Shown: piece after piece, positions 17,851 through 28,605 of the stretch
How the letters are laid out: the number at the start of each line of letters is the position of its first letter
How positions within the stretch are numbered: the first letter of the stretch is position 1
Source of the DNA: Cryptomeria japonica
Lineage: Eukaryota; Streptophyta; Pinopsida; Cupressales; Cupressaceae
Length of the DNA stretch: 64,000 bases
NCBI RefSeq assembly: GCF_030272615.1
Contig: NC_081406.1
Location: forward strand, 245,017,218 to 245,081,217
Reading direction: 5' to 3'
Translations under genes and position numbers: made by a program
Notes under the pieces: generated by a model
Told to the model about the DNA's origin: nothing
What the model saw: only the letters and a program-made list of their open reading frames with translations
Databases searched by the model: none

Positions 17851-18411
17851 GATTTTTCAGGGGTTTAATTATTCCCTTAAGCATTTTCTCCCACAAGAAA
17901 AATGCAATATGTGCCTCTGTGTCAACTCTTTCTTTCCCAAGGTTTGTTAGCACATGTGAGAATGTGACTCATTGCTTATGAGGGATCTTATACAATCCTC
18001 AATTTTATCTTTAGATTGTGATGCAATCTTTTCCCACACCCTAGCCATTCATGTTGAATTTTAAGTGGGTCTTAGAGCCTTCAGCCAAAATTAACATCAA
18101 AGCTCCCACCCCAACTTATAATGGCTATCAGTTTGGCAGTGCATGGCATATTTGGCTTGATAGTTAAATTTTTTAGGAGGACTCTTCTTGATTGGTTTCT
18201 CAAGTAAAATTTTGCTTCTTCACAAGCTTTTTATAAGATCTTTCATGAAAAATTGGGCTACCTCAAAAGCCTATATATTTTTTATCATTGTTGTCATTGT
18301 TGTTTTTCAGACAAGTGGTCATTTTCATCTATTTCAATAGCTTGTTACAATTTATATATAGATAACATGTAAAGATAATATAGTGTAAGAAAAAAATAAA
18401 CGTAACATCAT
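17851..18411. other. No recognisable feature
   Basis: AT-rich spacer between two LINE fragments. It may be the decayed 3' end of the first LINE, but no tail, target duplication or ORF could be identified. Confidence 0.4.
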
Positions 18412-19197
18412 ATGATTCCAAAATTATTTTCTTTTCATTTTCTGGTTGATAATATTCCTAAGATTATTGGACCTAATCAGAATAAGATATTATCTACCAT
18501 CTCCTCAGTTGATGAAATTAAAAGAGTTGTTTTCTCCTTTCAAGGGGATAAGGCACCAAGCCCGGATAGCTTCCCCATGTTTTTCTTTCAGGAATATTGG
18601 CACATTGTTGGGGCTGATATGGCCAATACTATCAAAGAATTATTTGGATCCAGAAGAATTTTTAAAGAAATCAACTCTACTTTCATTGCTCTAATTCCTA
18701 AGGTGGCTGGAGCTAATTCTATGGGTAAGTTTAGGCCAATAAGTCTATGTAATTCTTTTTACAAGATAATTTCAAAAGTCCTGACTTCTAGATTGTTGGT
18801 TGTTCTTCCCCTTGTTATCTTTGAGGAGCAAAAAGGATTTGTCCCAGGCAGGCAGATTTTGGATTCTATAATTCTTGTGCATGAGAATATCCACTCTCTT
18901 AATGCTGCAAACAAAGAGGGATTTCTCATCAAGCTGAATTTGGCAAAAGCCTATGATAGGGTTGAATGGTAGGTTCTTTTAGGATTATGGAGGCCTTTGG
19001 ATTTGATGAGAAGGTTATTAAAATCACTAGAGAGCTGATATCTACACCAAATTTTTCTACTTATTAATGGATCTCCATCCATATTTTTTAAATCTTCAAG
19101 AGGTCTCAGGCAATCAGATCCTATCTCGCCTATTCTTTTCACTATTTTGGCGGAATGTTTGAGAAGATTGATACAAAAGTTGAAAGAGAATAGGACC
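18412..19197 (+). pseudogene. LINE (L1-type) reverse transcriptase, N-terminal half
   Basis: An open frame of 186 codons (18412-18972) followed by degraded sequence to 19197 encodes the first half of a plant non-LTR RT. Visible blocks in order: GDKAPSPDSFPMFFFQEYW, FRPISLCNSFYKIISKVL, QKGFVPGRQILDSI, LNLAKAYDRVEW and, after stops, RGLRQSDPISPILFTILAE. The Asp usual in the KLDLSKAYD-type block is Asn here (LNLAKAYD). The YADD-type catalytic box would come later and is missing. No endonuclease domain precedes it, so the LINE is 5'-truncated. The rest continues at 28606 after an inserted LTR element. Confidence 0.88.
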
Positions 19198-20473
19198 TGT
19201 AGCATAGGAAATAGGAATCATCAAAAAAGTAGATCAAAACACTAGACATGATAACTCAATCATGAGAGCACTCATTGCAAATGAACCTAATCCTAAGCAC
19301 ACTCAATAGAGATATGAAAACAAAGCATTCAAAACACAAATATCATGCAAACCAGATGACGAATTGGATGCTTCTTCCATGCGACTCCATTGTTCTTCTT
19401 TCCTCTTCAATGGATTTGTGGATCTCACCTACAAGTGCACATACAATTGAAAGCAAGATTGATGTTGGTTATTGGTCAAGAGTACTAGAAGCGTGATTTG
19501 ACAAAGTGATTATATGATTAAGGATTCAGGATTCAAGAATCAAGGGGTTTGATTGAAGAAATTCATCCAATTTATAGACAAATTGGAGAAATGAACAAGA
19601 TTAGCATGATAGTGATTCGAATAGAAATTCAAATCAAGAATAGCAAAATTATGACATATTGCTATGCAAAGGCTTATGACAATTTTATGACAAATTGCTA
19701 TGTCAAGACAAATTCTATGACAAATTGCTATGTCAAGACAAATTCTATGACAAATTGCTATGTCAAGAGTATGACGCATGAAGCACAAAAATAGGGAGCA
19801 CTAAAGACAATTTAATTAGGTGGAAATTGAATTTGACAAATTAGAAAATAGGTGGAAATTAGGAATTAGGAAATTAGAAATTAGGAAATTAATGAAAATT
19901 AGAAATTAGGTAAATTAATTAATAATTTGTCATTTATTAATTAATTCACAAAGAGGAATAATTAGCCAATTAAATGAACATTTAATTGCAATGAGAAGAC
20001 TTTAGGATAAATAAATAAATTATTTAACCTAGAGGAAGAAATGACAAACAAGGTTAAATGATTAAATCATGAAACCCTAGAAGATGAATTAGGTCTTGAT
20101 GAAAGATAATTGACTCGATTCGATCATGATTTTGATTAAATGATTTTCTTAATAAATACGCCAATTGACGAGGAAAAATGACAAATTGATCCAAATTGAC
20201 ATGATTGGAAAGGACAAGGATCGATGACGAATCGATCGCAATATGACAAGATTGACAAGGACAAAGATCGACCAAAATCATGACTGAAGGCTGTTGTCGA
20301 CAAGACCAAATTCGAAGGCGAGATGATAGAAGAATGACTCGATGCTTGCAAATGATAAAAACCAAGTGCGTGACATAGGAGAAATGTTAATGCGACGCAA
20401 AAACCTAAAATGAGGCAATGCGCAAATGTTAAAGTATGATTCCGCAAGCGTTGACCATTTTTAGGTGTCTACA
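19198..20473 (-). mobile_element. 3' LTR (1.28 kb) of a non-autonomous Tat/Ogre-like LTR retrotransposon
   Basis: The plus strand starts TGTAGCATAGG at 19198 directly against LINE coding sequence and ends GGTGTCTACA at 20473 against a polypyrimidine tract. The first 1,083 bp match 27519-28605 with only a handful of differences by eye, apart from the first 25 bp. Read on the minus strand the LTR begins TGTAGACACC. Assignment to the Tat/Ogre side of Ty3/gypsy rests on the LTR start and tract style only and is tentative. Confidence 0.85.
19686..19769 (+). repeat. 30-bp repeat, three units, inside the LTR
   Basis: Three near-identical units containing ATGACAAATTGCTATGTCAA. The same triplet occurs in the other LTR at 28010-28093, so it predates the insertion. 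Confidence 0.9.
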
Positions 20474-20490
20474 TTTTGCCCCTCTTTGAG
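20474..20490 (-). other. Polypurine tract of the Tat/Ogre-like element
   Basis: The minus strand reads CTCAAAGAGGGGCAAAA directly before the LTR start TGTAGACACC. It sets the element on the minus strand, the same strand as its 948-codon ORF. Confidence 0.85.
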
Positions 20491-22683
20491 ACAATGCGAT
20501 TTTAAGCGTTGTTTCAAAGAACAATAAAAATGCCCCGGACGCTGACAATGACATATGAAAATGCCCCAAACAATAACAATGACATATGCATGCCCCCTCG
20601 AGGAATTGGCCCGAAACATGCAGAAAAGAGGCCAATTGATCGATAAGAATGATAGAAAATGATAGGATCAAACGGACTGCCAAGACTGACAGAAGAAATG
20701 TTAGTAAGAAGAAATTAGACAGAGGACAGGTAGAGATCAAGAAATACTTGCTTTCAGTAATGCACTGTGTAGGTGAGAACCTTTATTTTTATGTAGCAAA
20801 ATGGGTGCGAAGCATCATGGCATTGAAGGCCAGAGCTGAAATGCAACCCTTTTTGCAAAAGACAGACACATCACAGACAATCACAATCAAAAAAGAAAGA
20901 GACCATGAGCCATCCCGGTCACTCTAAATCACTCAGTGACATCATCGAGCAACATAGGAACATGATCGAAGCCAAAGATAAATCAATAAAAAGATAAGAC
21001 ACACAAATTCAAGCAAATCAAACAAACATCTTGATCTTCATTGTCAAAAGTTGAAAATGCTGATAGGACGATCATGTTGTCTGGTTTTAGGAAATGCGGT
21101 ACCCCGTCTAAGACAGGACACAGTCTGGTTTCGAGTATACCACACCCTGTATAAGACCCATGATAGTAACGATATTGGTGGTAACGTTTGATTGATATGA
21201 CAGTTTGGATTAGTTTGAGTATTTGGTTTGATCGAAAAAGTTTATCTATTAATGCATGAATCCATTAAAGCACAATGTTGCATTGATTGTCGTTGGATGA
21301 ATGCTCAGCAATCTGTCTATGCACAAAGGGATCACTTTATTGCAAAATGCTTGTTTTTTTATTTTAATGTTTTTGAAAATTTTTGCTTTTCGAGATTTTA
21401 CAATTTTTTTTTTTTTGTTCATTTTTCAGGACTTTATATGATTTTTTTTTTTTTGGATTATTTCAGGACATTTTTCAATTTTTTATGACTTTTTTTTTTT
21501 TCAGGACATTTTTCAATTTTTATGAATTTTTTTAAGGACATTATTCGATTTTTATGAATTTTTTTAGGACATTATTTGATGTTTTTAGATTTTTTTCAGG
21601 ACGTTTTTCGATTTTTAAGACTTTTTTTTTCAGGACATTTTGCAATTTTTAAGACTTTTTTCAGGACATTTTTCGATTTTTATGATTTTGCCCCCAGTGT
21701 CTAGCAAGGCAAGGAATATGACAGGTGAATAAATAGGCTTGCTGAAATGATGGTGGATAGAGGGAAGACAAAGGCCTTTTATTATGGAGACGATGCAGAT
21801 GCAATTTCCAAGAGCTATTGTGTGATGGGACAAGAGACTGGATATGATAATGTAAAGCAATGACATGGCATGAGGGACATGTCAAGAGGTTTTTGAAACC
21901 ATGTTTAAATTTTGCGTCCTTATGTCAGATCAAGATCAAGGAATGAAACAGAGTGTATGGATAGTGATAATATATGGATAGGATAAGCAAGACCAAGAAT
22001 GGATAAGGGACATGGACTAAAGGTCGGGATTGGCTATGGGATAATGGTAGAAAGTTGCAATAAGACAGGGAATATGGATGAAAAGTTATAATAAGCAAAT
22101 GGATAAATGACCAAAAGCTATGATAGACTGAAAGCTGCAAACAAGATGCATGATGCTCATGATGATCCTCAGCCTTGTCGAGATCAAAGGTGGAAAGAGG
22201 AAATGGACATGAGGGACAATAGGATAATGAAGGATAATGACAGGGTATGATAGGATAATGAAGGGCAATAGGATATGAAGGAGGAAACCTACCCCCAAGT
22301 GTGGTGTGCAAGAAGATCATAGATTACGTATGACACCTGTTTGCCAGGTTTTCACCATGGTACTTGCCCAAGGTGCCTGTTTGCCAGGTTTTCACCAGTG
22401 GATGAATTATTTTTGCTTTACTTTTTTCTTTTCTTTTTTTTTTTTTCAATTTTTTTCAATTTTTTTCACTTTTTTCACTTTTTTTTTTTTCAATTTTTTT
22501 TTTTTGTATTTTTGACTTTTTCAATAGAGGATGGACACATGATAGGGGATGGAAGAAGGACTCAAGCGTCTTTTTGTTTGGATAGTAGCCTTGAAAAAAA
22601 ATGGACCATGACCTTTAAAAAGTATACTCAAAGACGTTGGTAGGATAAGGACATGGAAAATGAGATGAAACTAAGGCAAGAAT
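20491..22683 (-). mobile_element. 3' non-coding part of the Tat/Ogre-like element
   Basis: About 2.2 kb between the end of the large ORF and the polypurine tract. No pol motif is visible in any frame. It holds a minisatellite (21405-21690), homopolymer T/TTTC tracts around 22430-22515, and a doubled motif CCTGTTTGCCAGGTTTTCAC near 22337 and 22376. Confidence 0.7.
21405..21690 (-). repeat. Minisatellite with GTCCTGAAAAA core, about eight units
   Basis: On the plus strand, units of roughly 30-40 bp repeat the pattern TTTTTCAGGACATTTTTC followed by an AT-rich stretch, with slight variants. On the sense (minus) strand the core is GTCCTGAAAAA. Being A-rich on the sense strand, it might act as an RNA-level element. 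Confidence 0.85.
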
Positions 22684-25530
22684 TTATGCAAAGGATTGGA
22701 CCAAAGGGATGGAAGGATGGAAAATATGCATTGGATAATGGATAGGGTATTGGAAGAATTGGGCTTGAGTGGATAGAAATGTTGGCAAGATCGGCGTTGG
22801 CACACACCTTGAGGGGTGATGGACTGATGGAGGAAAAACGTATTTTGGATATGGAGATTTGGATGGAGGAATAGCTTGGGATTTTGGGACATAAGGGCCC
22901 AAAACGGATGAAGAAGGTGGAGGAATAGACTTGGAAGGAACAACAATTTTAGATGCCAATTTGGGTTGTTCTTTTTGTGCTTCAAGGAGCTTCTTGGGGA
23001 TCCACATGGTTTTTGATTTTTCATGCTTTTGTGGTTCCTTGGAGTGCATTGCTTGCACAAGGGATTTAGGAACCCATATATATTTTGACTTTTCTTTTTG
23101 AGCAATGGGCTTTTGTGGCCTTTTGGATTGTTCTTTTTCTTTATAGATCATATTGCTCTTTGTTTTGACATGTCGATTAGATTGGACATGTTGATCCTTG
23201 AATACATGTGGATTTCTAGACTTACGACTTTTATGCTTGGCATCCAAATTGCTTGGAAGAGGGAATGAATGTCGGTGTGGATGGGAATGATATGGAGGCA
23301 TGTGGGATGGATGGAAGGTTCTCCAAGATGTGTGCCTTTGTTGATGTTTCATAGGAGATGGAGGGATATAGGGACCTAGAATGGATGGAAGCGATGATGG
23401 GGAAGGTGGACACTTGGATTTTGACTTTGAAGGGATACCAACGCCTTGAGTGTGAGCTCTGTAGCCATGACCATTAGTATACTCTTGGATATGAAAGGGT
23501 TCTTGCTTGTGAAGGTCTACTCCTTTGCCTTTATCAATATTTTGACTAATAAGATACTCTTTGCTTTGGCAAGAAGATGCTAGTCCATTATGAGGTGGAT
23601 ATGATATGAGAGAAATAATGAGATCTTGAAGTGGATCAGATTGCACCAAAGTGGAAGAACCCATTGTGCATGTCGAGGGTTCTTGAACATCTTGCACTAA
23701 CACGTTAGAATCATGAAGGGGATTAGGATTATGTAGTGGACATGGTTCAATGATAGGCTCTTCAAGAGATGGAATGGGAGAAATAATGGGATCATCAAAA
23801 GAAATGAAACCTTGGAGTGTATATGGAGCATTAAGACAAGGAGATGGAGGAACAAGTGGATCTTGTGGAGGATCTGAAGGAATAATTTGATCTTGACAAG
23901 GAGGAAGATCATGAGAATCCTCTTTAAAGGTGCTTTGCTCTTGACTTTTAATGGGATCATCGGAAAGAATGGAAGGGCTATCCGGAATGTCAATGGGATT
24001 TGAAAGGACATTGTGTTCATGAAATGGAAGGGGATCGTTTGGGATTGGATGGACTGGGATATCTTGATCTTGCTCGGGGAATGGAGTGTCAATAGGACTT
24101 TGGATAGGATGGACAAGAATAGGGAAATCATCATGAGTTTCTGGGAAGATGAGATCCTGGTCAACAATTGGATGGGATGATAAGGTTTCGGGATCTTGAT
24201 CTTGATCTATTTCAAGACATGTTTCTTCATGCTCTAAATTATCCTCTTGACATGGGGTTGGACTTTGGATATGCATGGGGGATTCTGACAATGAATCAAT
24301 GTTTTGGCATGAAGGAAATGCACTTTGAACATTCGTGATGGATTCTGACAAGGAATCAATGCTTGAACATGAGGAAGAGGGACTTGGAATGGGGTCCTCT
24401 AAAATAGGTAATGGCAATAAAGTGCATGGTGGCATTGGGTCTTGTATTTCTAAAACATGACAAGGATGTGCATCATGAATTGGATTATCTTGGCAATCAA
24501 TTATGGATAGCTCTTGGATAATTGCATCCTTGGGTGTATTGTTTAATGAGGACAATATAGAAGGTTCTTGTGAAACTTCTAGAGGTGTAGGGATAGATGC
24601 CACTGGAAAGTCAATTTGTTTGCGAGGAGATGAGGCATTGCTAGACATAAGTGTATTATCTTGATCTTCCTCAAAGAACTCACTTGGTCGTTTCCTTAAG
24701 AGCATTGCAATAAAGCCACCTTTTTTTCGAGGTTTTGACATGATTGTATCTGGAATTTGAACTTGTTTGGCAAGAATTTGGTTTGATTTCATGTTTTGAT
24801 ATTGGACTTGGTTCAATTGTTCTGACATGTTTGAAACTTGGCTTGGTGTGGGCTGCAACCTTTGTTTTTGAATGTTTTGTGATTGTGGTTGTTGACATTG
24901 ATATGTTGATTGAACTTGTTGATATTCCACCATTGGTTGAACTATTTGTTGACATTGTATAGTTGGTTGGACATATTGTTGAAATTGAACCATTGGTTGT
25001 GTTGGTTGAATATGTTGAAATTGTTGAACAATTGGTTGTGTTGGTTGAAAATCTGATTGATAGTAAACACCTTCTTGTTCTTGCTGTGGAGGCACATAAT
25101 GTTGAAATTGATGTTGTCTCTTTTCTTGGAATTGTTTCATCATCTCTATTTGTGAGAGGAGAGCTGGTATGTCTGATCGTTCAAGAAGAGATCTTACATC
25201 AATTGGCTCAATATTTGGATTTCGACCTGGAAGTTTTCGAAACATTTTGGACATTTGTGATCTATTCTTCACAATGTTTTTCACTTTTTGTTCCAAAATC
25301 TCATTTTCTTGAGCTAGCTTCTCCTCTAGTTTTTGTATTTGGACATTTACATCATCGTGAAAAGTTTGATCCAAGTTCTGAGACATGTAGAGATTGGATT
25401 GACATGATTGATTGCTCAATTGTGATGACATGGCTTCGTAAGAAGGTTGAGACCTCATTTCAACAAACATGTCACTATGCAATGCAACTAATGGGATTGA
25501 CAAATGCAACCTAAAAGGATGACAATGCAA
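22684..25530 (-). CDS. 948-residue low-complexity protein of a non-autonomous LTR element; function unknown
   Basis: This is the longest open frame in the window and it has no internal stop. Residues about 60-95 form a probable coiled coil (VQIQKLEEKLAQENEILEQK). Residues about 130-270 are rich in Gln and Pro (repeated QPTQP, VQFQQYVQPT). Residues about 300-640 are acidic and rich in Pro, Ser and Asp. The C-terminal 300 residues are basic and carry two duplicated motifs: LGPYIPPSP near 717 and LGPYVPKSQ near 877, and YIWVPKSLVQAM near 815 and MWIPKKLLEAQ near 842. There is no zinc knuckle, protease, RT or integrase motif. Later in-frame Met codons (residues 21 and 25) are alternative starts. 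It could be a highly diverged gag or an extra ORF like ORF1 of Ogre elements; neither is shown. It sits between two nearly identical LTRs. Confidence 0.75.
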   Translation of the reverse strand: MHCHPFRLHLSIPLVALHSDMFVEMRSQPSYEAMSSQLSNQSCQSNLYMSQNLDQTFHDDVNVQIQKLEEKLAQENEILEQKVKNIVKNRSQMSKMFRKLPGRNPNIEPIDVRSLLERSDIPALLSQIEMMKQFQEKRQHQFQHYVPPQQEQEGVYYQSDFQPTQPIVQQFQHIQPTQPMVQFQQYVQPTIQCQQIVQPMVEYQQVQSTYQCQQPQSQNIQKQRLQPTPSQVSNMSEQLNQVQYQNMKSNQILAKQVQIPDTIMSKPRKKGGFIAMLLRKRPSEFFEEDQDNTLMSSNASSPRKQIDFPVASIPTPLEVSQEPSILSSLNNTPKDAIIQELSIIDCQDNPIHDAHPCHVLEIQDPMPPCTLLPLPILEDPIPSPSSSCSSIDSLSESITNVQSAFPSCQNIDSLSESPMHIQSPTPCQEDNLEHEETCLEIDQDQDPETLSSHPIVDQDLIFPETHDDFPILVHPIQSPIDTPFPEQDQDIPVHPIPNDPLPFHEHNVLSNPIDIPDSPSILSDDPIKSQEQSTFKEDSHDLPPCQDQIIPSDPPQDPLVPPSPCLNAPYTLQGFISFDDPIISPIPSLEEPIIEPCPLHNPNPLHDSNVLVQDVQEPSTCTMGSSTLVQSDPLQDLIISLISYPPHNGLASSCQSKEYLISQNIDKGKGVDLHKQEPFHIQEYTNGHGYRAHTQGVGIPSKSKSKCPPSPSSLPSILGPYIPPSPMKHQQRHTSWRTFHPSHMPPYHSHPHRHSFPLPSNLDAKHKSRKSRNPHVFKDQHVQSNRHVKTKSNMIYKEKEQSKRPQKPIAQKEKSKYIWVPKSLVQAMHSKEPQKHEKSKTMWIPKKLLEAQKEQPKLASKIVVPSKSIPPPSSSVLGPYVPKSQAIPPSKSPYPKYVFPPSVHHPSRCVPTPILPTFLSTQAQFFQYPIHYPMHIFHPSIPLVQSFA

Positions 25531-27495
25531 CTTAATGTTTTTGTTGTTTTTGAAGATTTTGACAAACTTATGAATGCAAATCTAAAAGAGACCCTTAGGA
25601 AATTGGAATGATGTCTAGACCTCAAAGGACAAAAGGACCAAGTGACAAAAGGACAAAATGACAATGTCTCCCCTATATGCTTGGATACTAAGCTAGGTTT
25701 GACAAAATGACATTGATGACAAAAGGACAAAAGGTTTGATAAGGTCTAGACTTCTTTAACAATGACTTAGGGTTTATCAAAGATTTGGATTACTCAAGTA
25801 TGACAAAACCTAGTTTTTGAGACTATATGCAAAGGGACAATTAATATGCAAATGATCTTAATATGATATGATAATGACCTAAGCTTGATGAAGAGACTTA
25901 GGGTATGGAAATATGAATGTATGACAATGGTATGACTTTAATGCAAGAGGACATATGCAAGTGGATGACTCTTATTGATATGCAAAGGAGTATGACCTAG
26001 GTGAAACCTAACCTTGGTAGTTGACAACGACTTTGCAAAATGCAAACCTAGGATGAACCTAAATGTAAGTGACATAAATGTTGAGACAAGTTTTTGAACA
26101 ATGTTGGATAACCATGGTTTAGGAAGATGATCTTTGAATCTTGTTTAATGTTTGTTGGATGAATGTCTCTTGTGTTTAATCTTATGTTGGATCAATTTGT
26201 TTGTTCTTGAAATGGGATTCAACTTTTGACAATCAAAGAATACAAGATATTGCAACTTAGACTCAGGACAGTCATGCTCATTTCCACATTCCTTATGGTA
26301 GGCAAAGACATTAGGTACTTGAGAGGTAGACTCATTATGAGATTCAAGGAGAATACATAGATGCTTGACCCCACGGGCTCCCCTCCATGGCACTCACTTC
26401 TCAGGGCAGCCAAGCATCAGTCCCCATGGAATCTCCCCATGGCAAACTTAGTATCTCTTCCAAGTATCTGAATTTGTCCTTCTCAAGCAACTAGAAGGGT
26501 TTTTGGCCTCTAAAAACAAGGTGTTTAGTAAGGATTTCTGTTAAGCATTACTCCTTGATGTCACGCAAGCGTGATTGAGACATTAAGCCCATCAAGATAC
26601 CAAACAAATGTAGTCGTGCAAGCACGATTTAGACCAAAAGGCCCTACTTAGATGTTGATATGAGAAAGAGTTTCAAGGGGCATCACTTCCCAAGTAACTG
26701 CAATTCCCACGTAACACTTCCTTCAAAGCTTTCGCGCATCGGGTATTTTTTTATAGTGAGTTAGAATGCCAAGGAATTCTAACTGTACTCACTTTGGGTC
26801 GTTCCCTTCTCACGATTATCACTTGCTTGCAAAAGCAAAGTGGTCGGGAAGGCAGGCCCTCTAATGGAGACACTCAATCAACAACACAAGCATGGTATCG
26901 AAGATCTGGATTTCTGATCACCCTATGAAGGATGAGAGCATACTCTCCTACTCCAATGTCATACTTAACAATCAAAGCAGACAAATGTTCATTCCCACCT
27001 ATTTATAAATCACTAAGTGCCTAATTAAAAATCTCAAACACATAGTTTGGTTGTTTCTCCAAGGCAACCTGCAAAACCCAAGTTAGAGGTTTGATTTGTT
27101 GTCTTTGACCATCGATTCTGCATAACACATGTTAGTAGTTTGATTTGTAGTCTTTGTCATGCGTATGCCAAGATTCTGCACAAATAATTAGTAGCAAAAT
27201 CCAAAGCACAGAAAAGAGAATGCAAAAACACCAAAAATTTCAAGTAAAAACTGCATTTTTCACCTCTGTTCTGGACTTTACACAAGCGCAAGATGCATGA
27301 CATAGGCGCAAGATGTATGACACAAGTGCGGAATGTCACCTACACAAGTGCAAGATGCATGACACAAGCGCAAGATGTCTGACACAAGCGCGGAAGTGTC
27401 CAGAATACCCTGCACGGCCCTGTTTTTGGGTTTTTGACCTGCAAAATCAACTTGAAAGCACTCCAAAACACAGTAAAGGGGTTAGAAGGTTAGTA
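25531..27495 (-). mobile_element. 5' leader region of the Tat/Ogre-like element
   Basis: About 2 kb between the primer-binding site and the large ORF, read on the minus strand. No coding frame is supported. It includes a 20-bp minisatellite (27279-27400). Confidence 0.7.
27279..27400 (-). repeat. About six 20-bp repeats near the primer-binding site
   Basis: On the plus strand the unit is roughly TGACACAAGCGCAAGATGCA with variants (CACAAGTGCGGAATGTC, ACATAGGCGCAAGATG). The array lies about 100-220 nt downstream of the primer-binding site on the sense strand, inside the leader. Confidence 0.88.
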
Positions 27496-27513
27496 TTCAC
27501 GTCGGGTTCACCA
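27496..27513 (-). other. Candidate primer-binding site TGGTGAACCCGACGTGAA
   Basis: The minus strand starts with TGG five bases inside the LTR terminus and is followed by a GC-rich stretch, as for a tRNA 3' end. I could not assign the tRNA. It is not the initiator-Met type used by the LARD-like element. Confidence 0.6.
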
Positions 27514-27518
27514 ATTAA

Positions 27519-28605
27519 TGTTTGCATCAGAATTAGCAATCATCACAAAACAAGTAGATCAAAACACTAGACATGATAACTCAATCATGAGAGCACTCAT
27601 TGCAAATGAACCTAATCCTAAGCACACTCAATAGAGATATGAAAACAAAGCATTCAAAACACAAATATCATGCAAACCAGATGACGAATTGGATGCTTCT
27701 TCCATGCGACTCCATTGTTCTTCTTTCCTCTTCAATGGATTTGTGGATCTCACCTACAAGTGCACATACAATTTAAAGCAAGATTGATGTTGGTTATTGG
27801 TCAAGAGTACTAGAAGCGTGATTTGACAAAGTGATTATATGATTAAGGATTCGGGATTCAAGAATCAAGGGGTTTGATTGAAGAAATTCATCCAATTTAT
27901 AGACAAATTGGAGAAATGGACAAGATTAGCATGATAGTGATTCGAATAGAAATTCAAATCAAGAATAGCAAAATTATGACATATTGCTATGCAAAGGCTT
28001 ATGACAATTTTATGACAAATTGCTATGTCAAGACAAATTCTATGACAAATTGCTATGTTAAGACAAATTCTATGACAAATTGCTATGTCAAGAGTATGAC
28101 GCATGAAGCACAAAAATAGGGAGCACTAAAGACAATTTAATTAGGTGGAAATTGAATTTGACAAATTAGAAAATAGGTGGAAATTAGGAATTAGGAAATT
28201 AGAAATTAGGAAATTAATGAAAATTAGAAATTAGGTAAATTAATTAATAATTTGTCATTTATTAATTAATTCACAAAGAGGAATAATTAGCCAATTAAAT
28301 GAACATTTAATTGCAATGAGAAGACTTTAGGATAAATAAATAAATTATTTAACCTAGAGGAAGAAATGACAAACAAGGTTAAATGATTAAATCATGAAAC
28401 CCTAGAAGATGAATTAGGTCTTGATGAAAGATAATTGACTCGATTTGATCATGATTTTGATTAAATGATTTTCTTAATAAATACGCCAATTGACGAGGAA
28501 CAATGACAAATTGATCCAAATTGACATGATTGGAAAGGACAAGGATCGATGACGGATCGATCGCAATATGACAAGATTGACAAGGACAAAGATCGACCAA
28601 AATCA
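27519..28605 (-). mobile_element. 5' LTR of the Tat/Ogre-like element, missing about 193 bp at its outer end
   Basis: Matches 19198-20280 with few differences and then stops abruptly at 28605, where LINE sequence resumes. The last 193 bp present in the other LTR (20281-20473, including the TGTAGACACC start on the minus strand) are absent. The two LTRs being so similar points to a recent insertion. Confidence 0.88.

Noticed and set aside
19686-19769. CRISPR-like array
   Set aside because: Three adjacent 30-bp units without spacers inside a plant LTR.
20054-20740. Several minus-strand ORFs of about 103 codons in and next to the LTR
   Set aside because: They cross the LTR boundary and polypurine tract, overlap each other in different frames and have no motif.
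22306-22643. Plus-strand ORFs rich in Phe
   Set aside because: Produced by poly-T tracts antisense to the element.
24963-25514. 183-codon plus-strand ORF
   Set aside because: Lies antisense inside the 948-codon ORF; its Val/Leu-rich content is the mirror of the Gln-rich coding strand.
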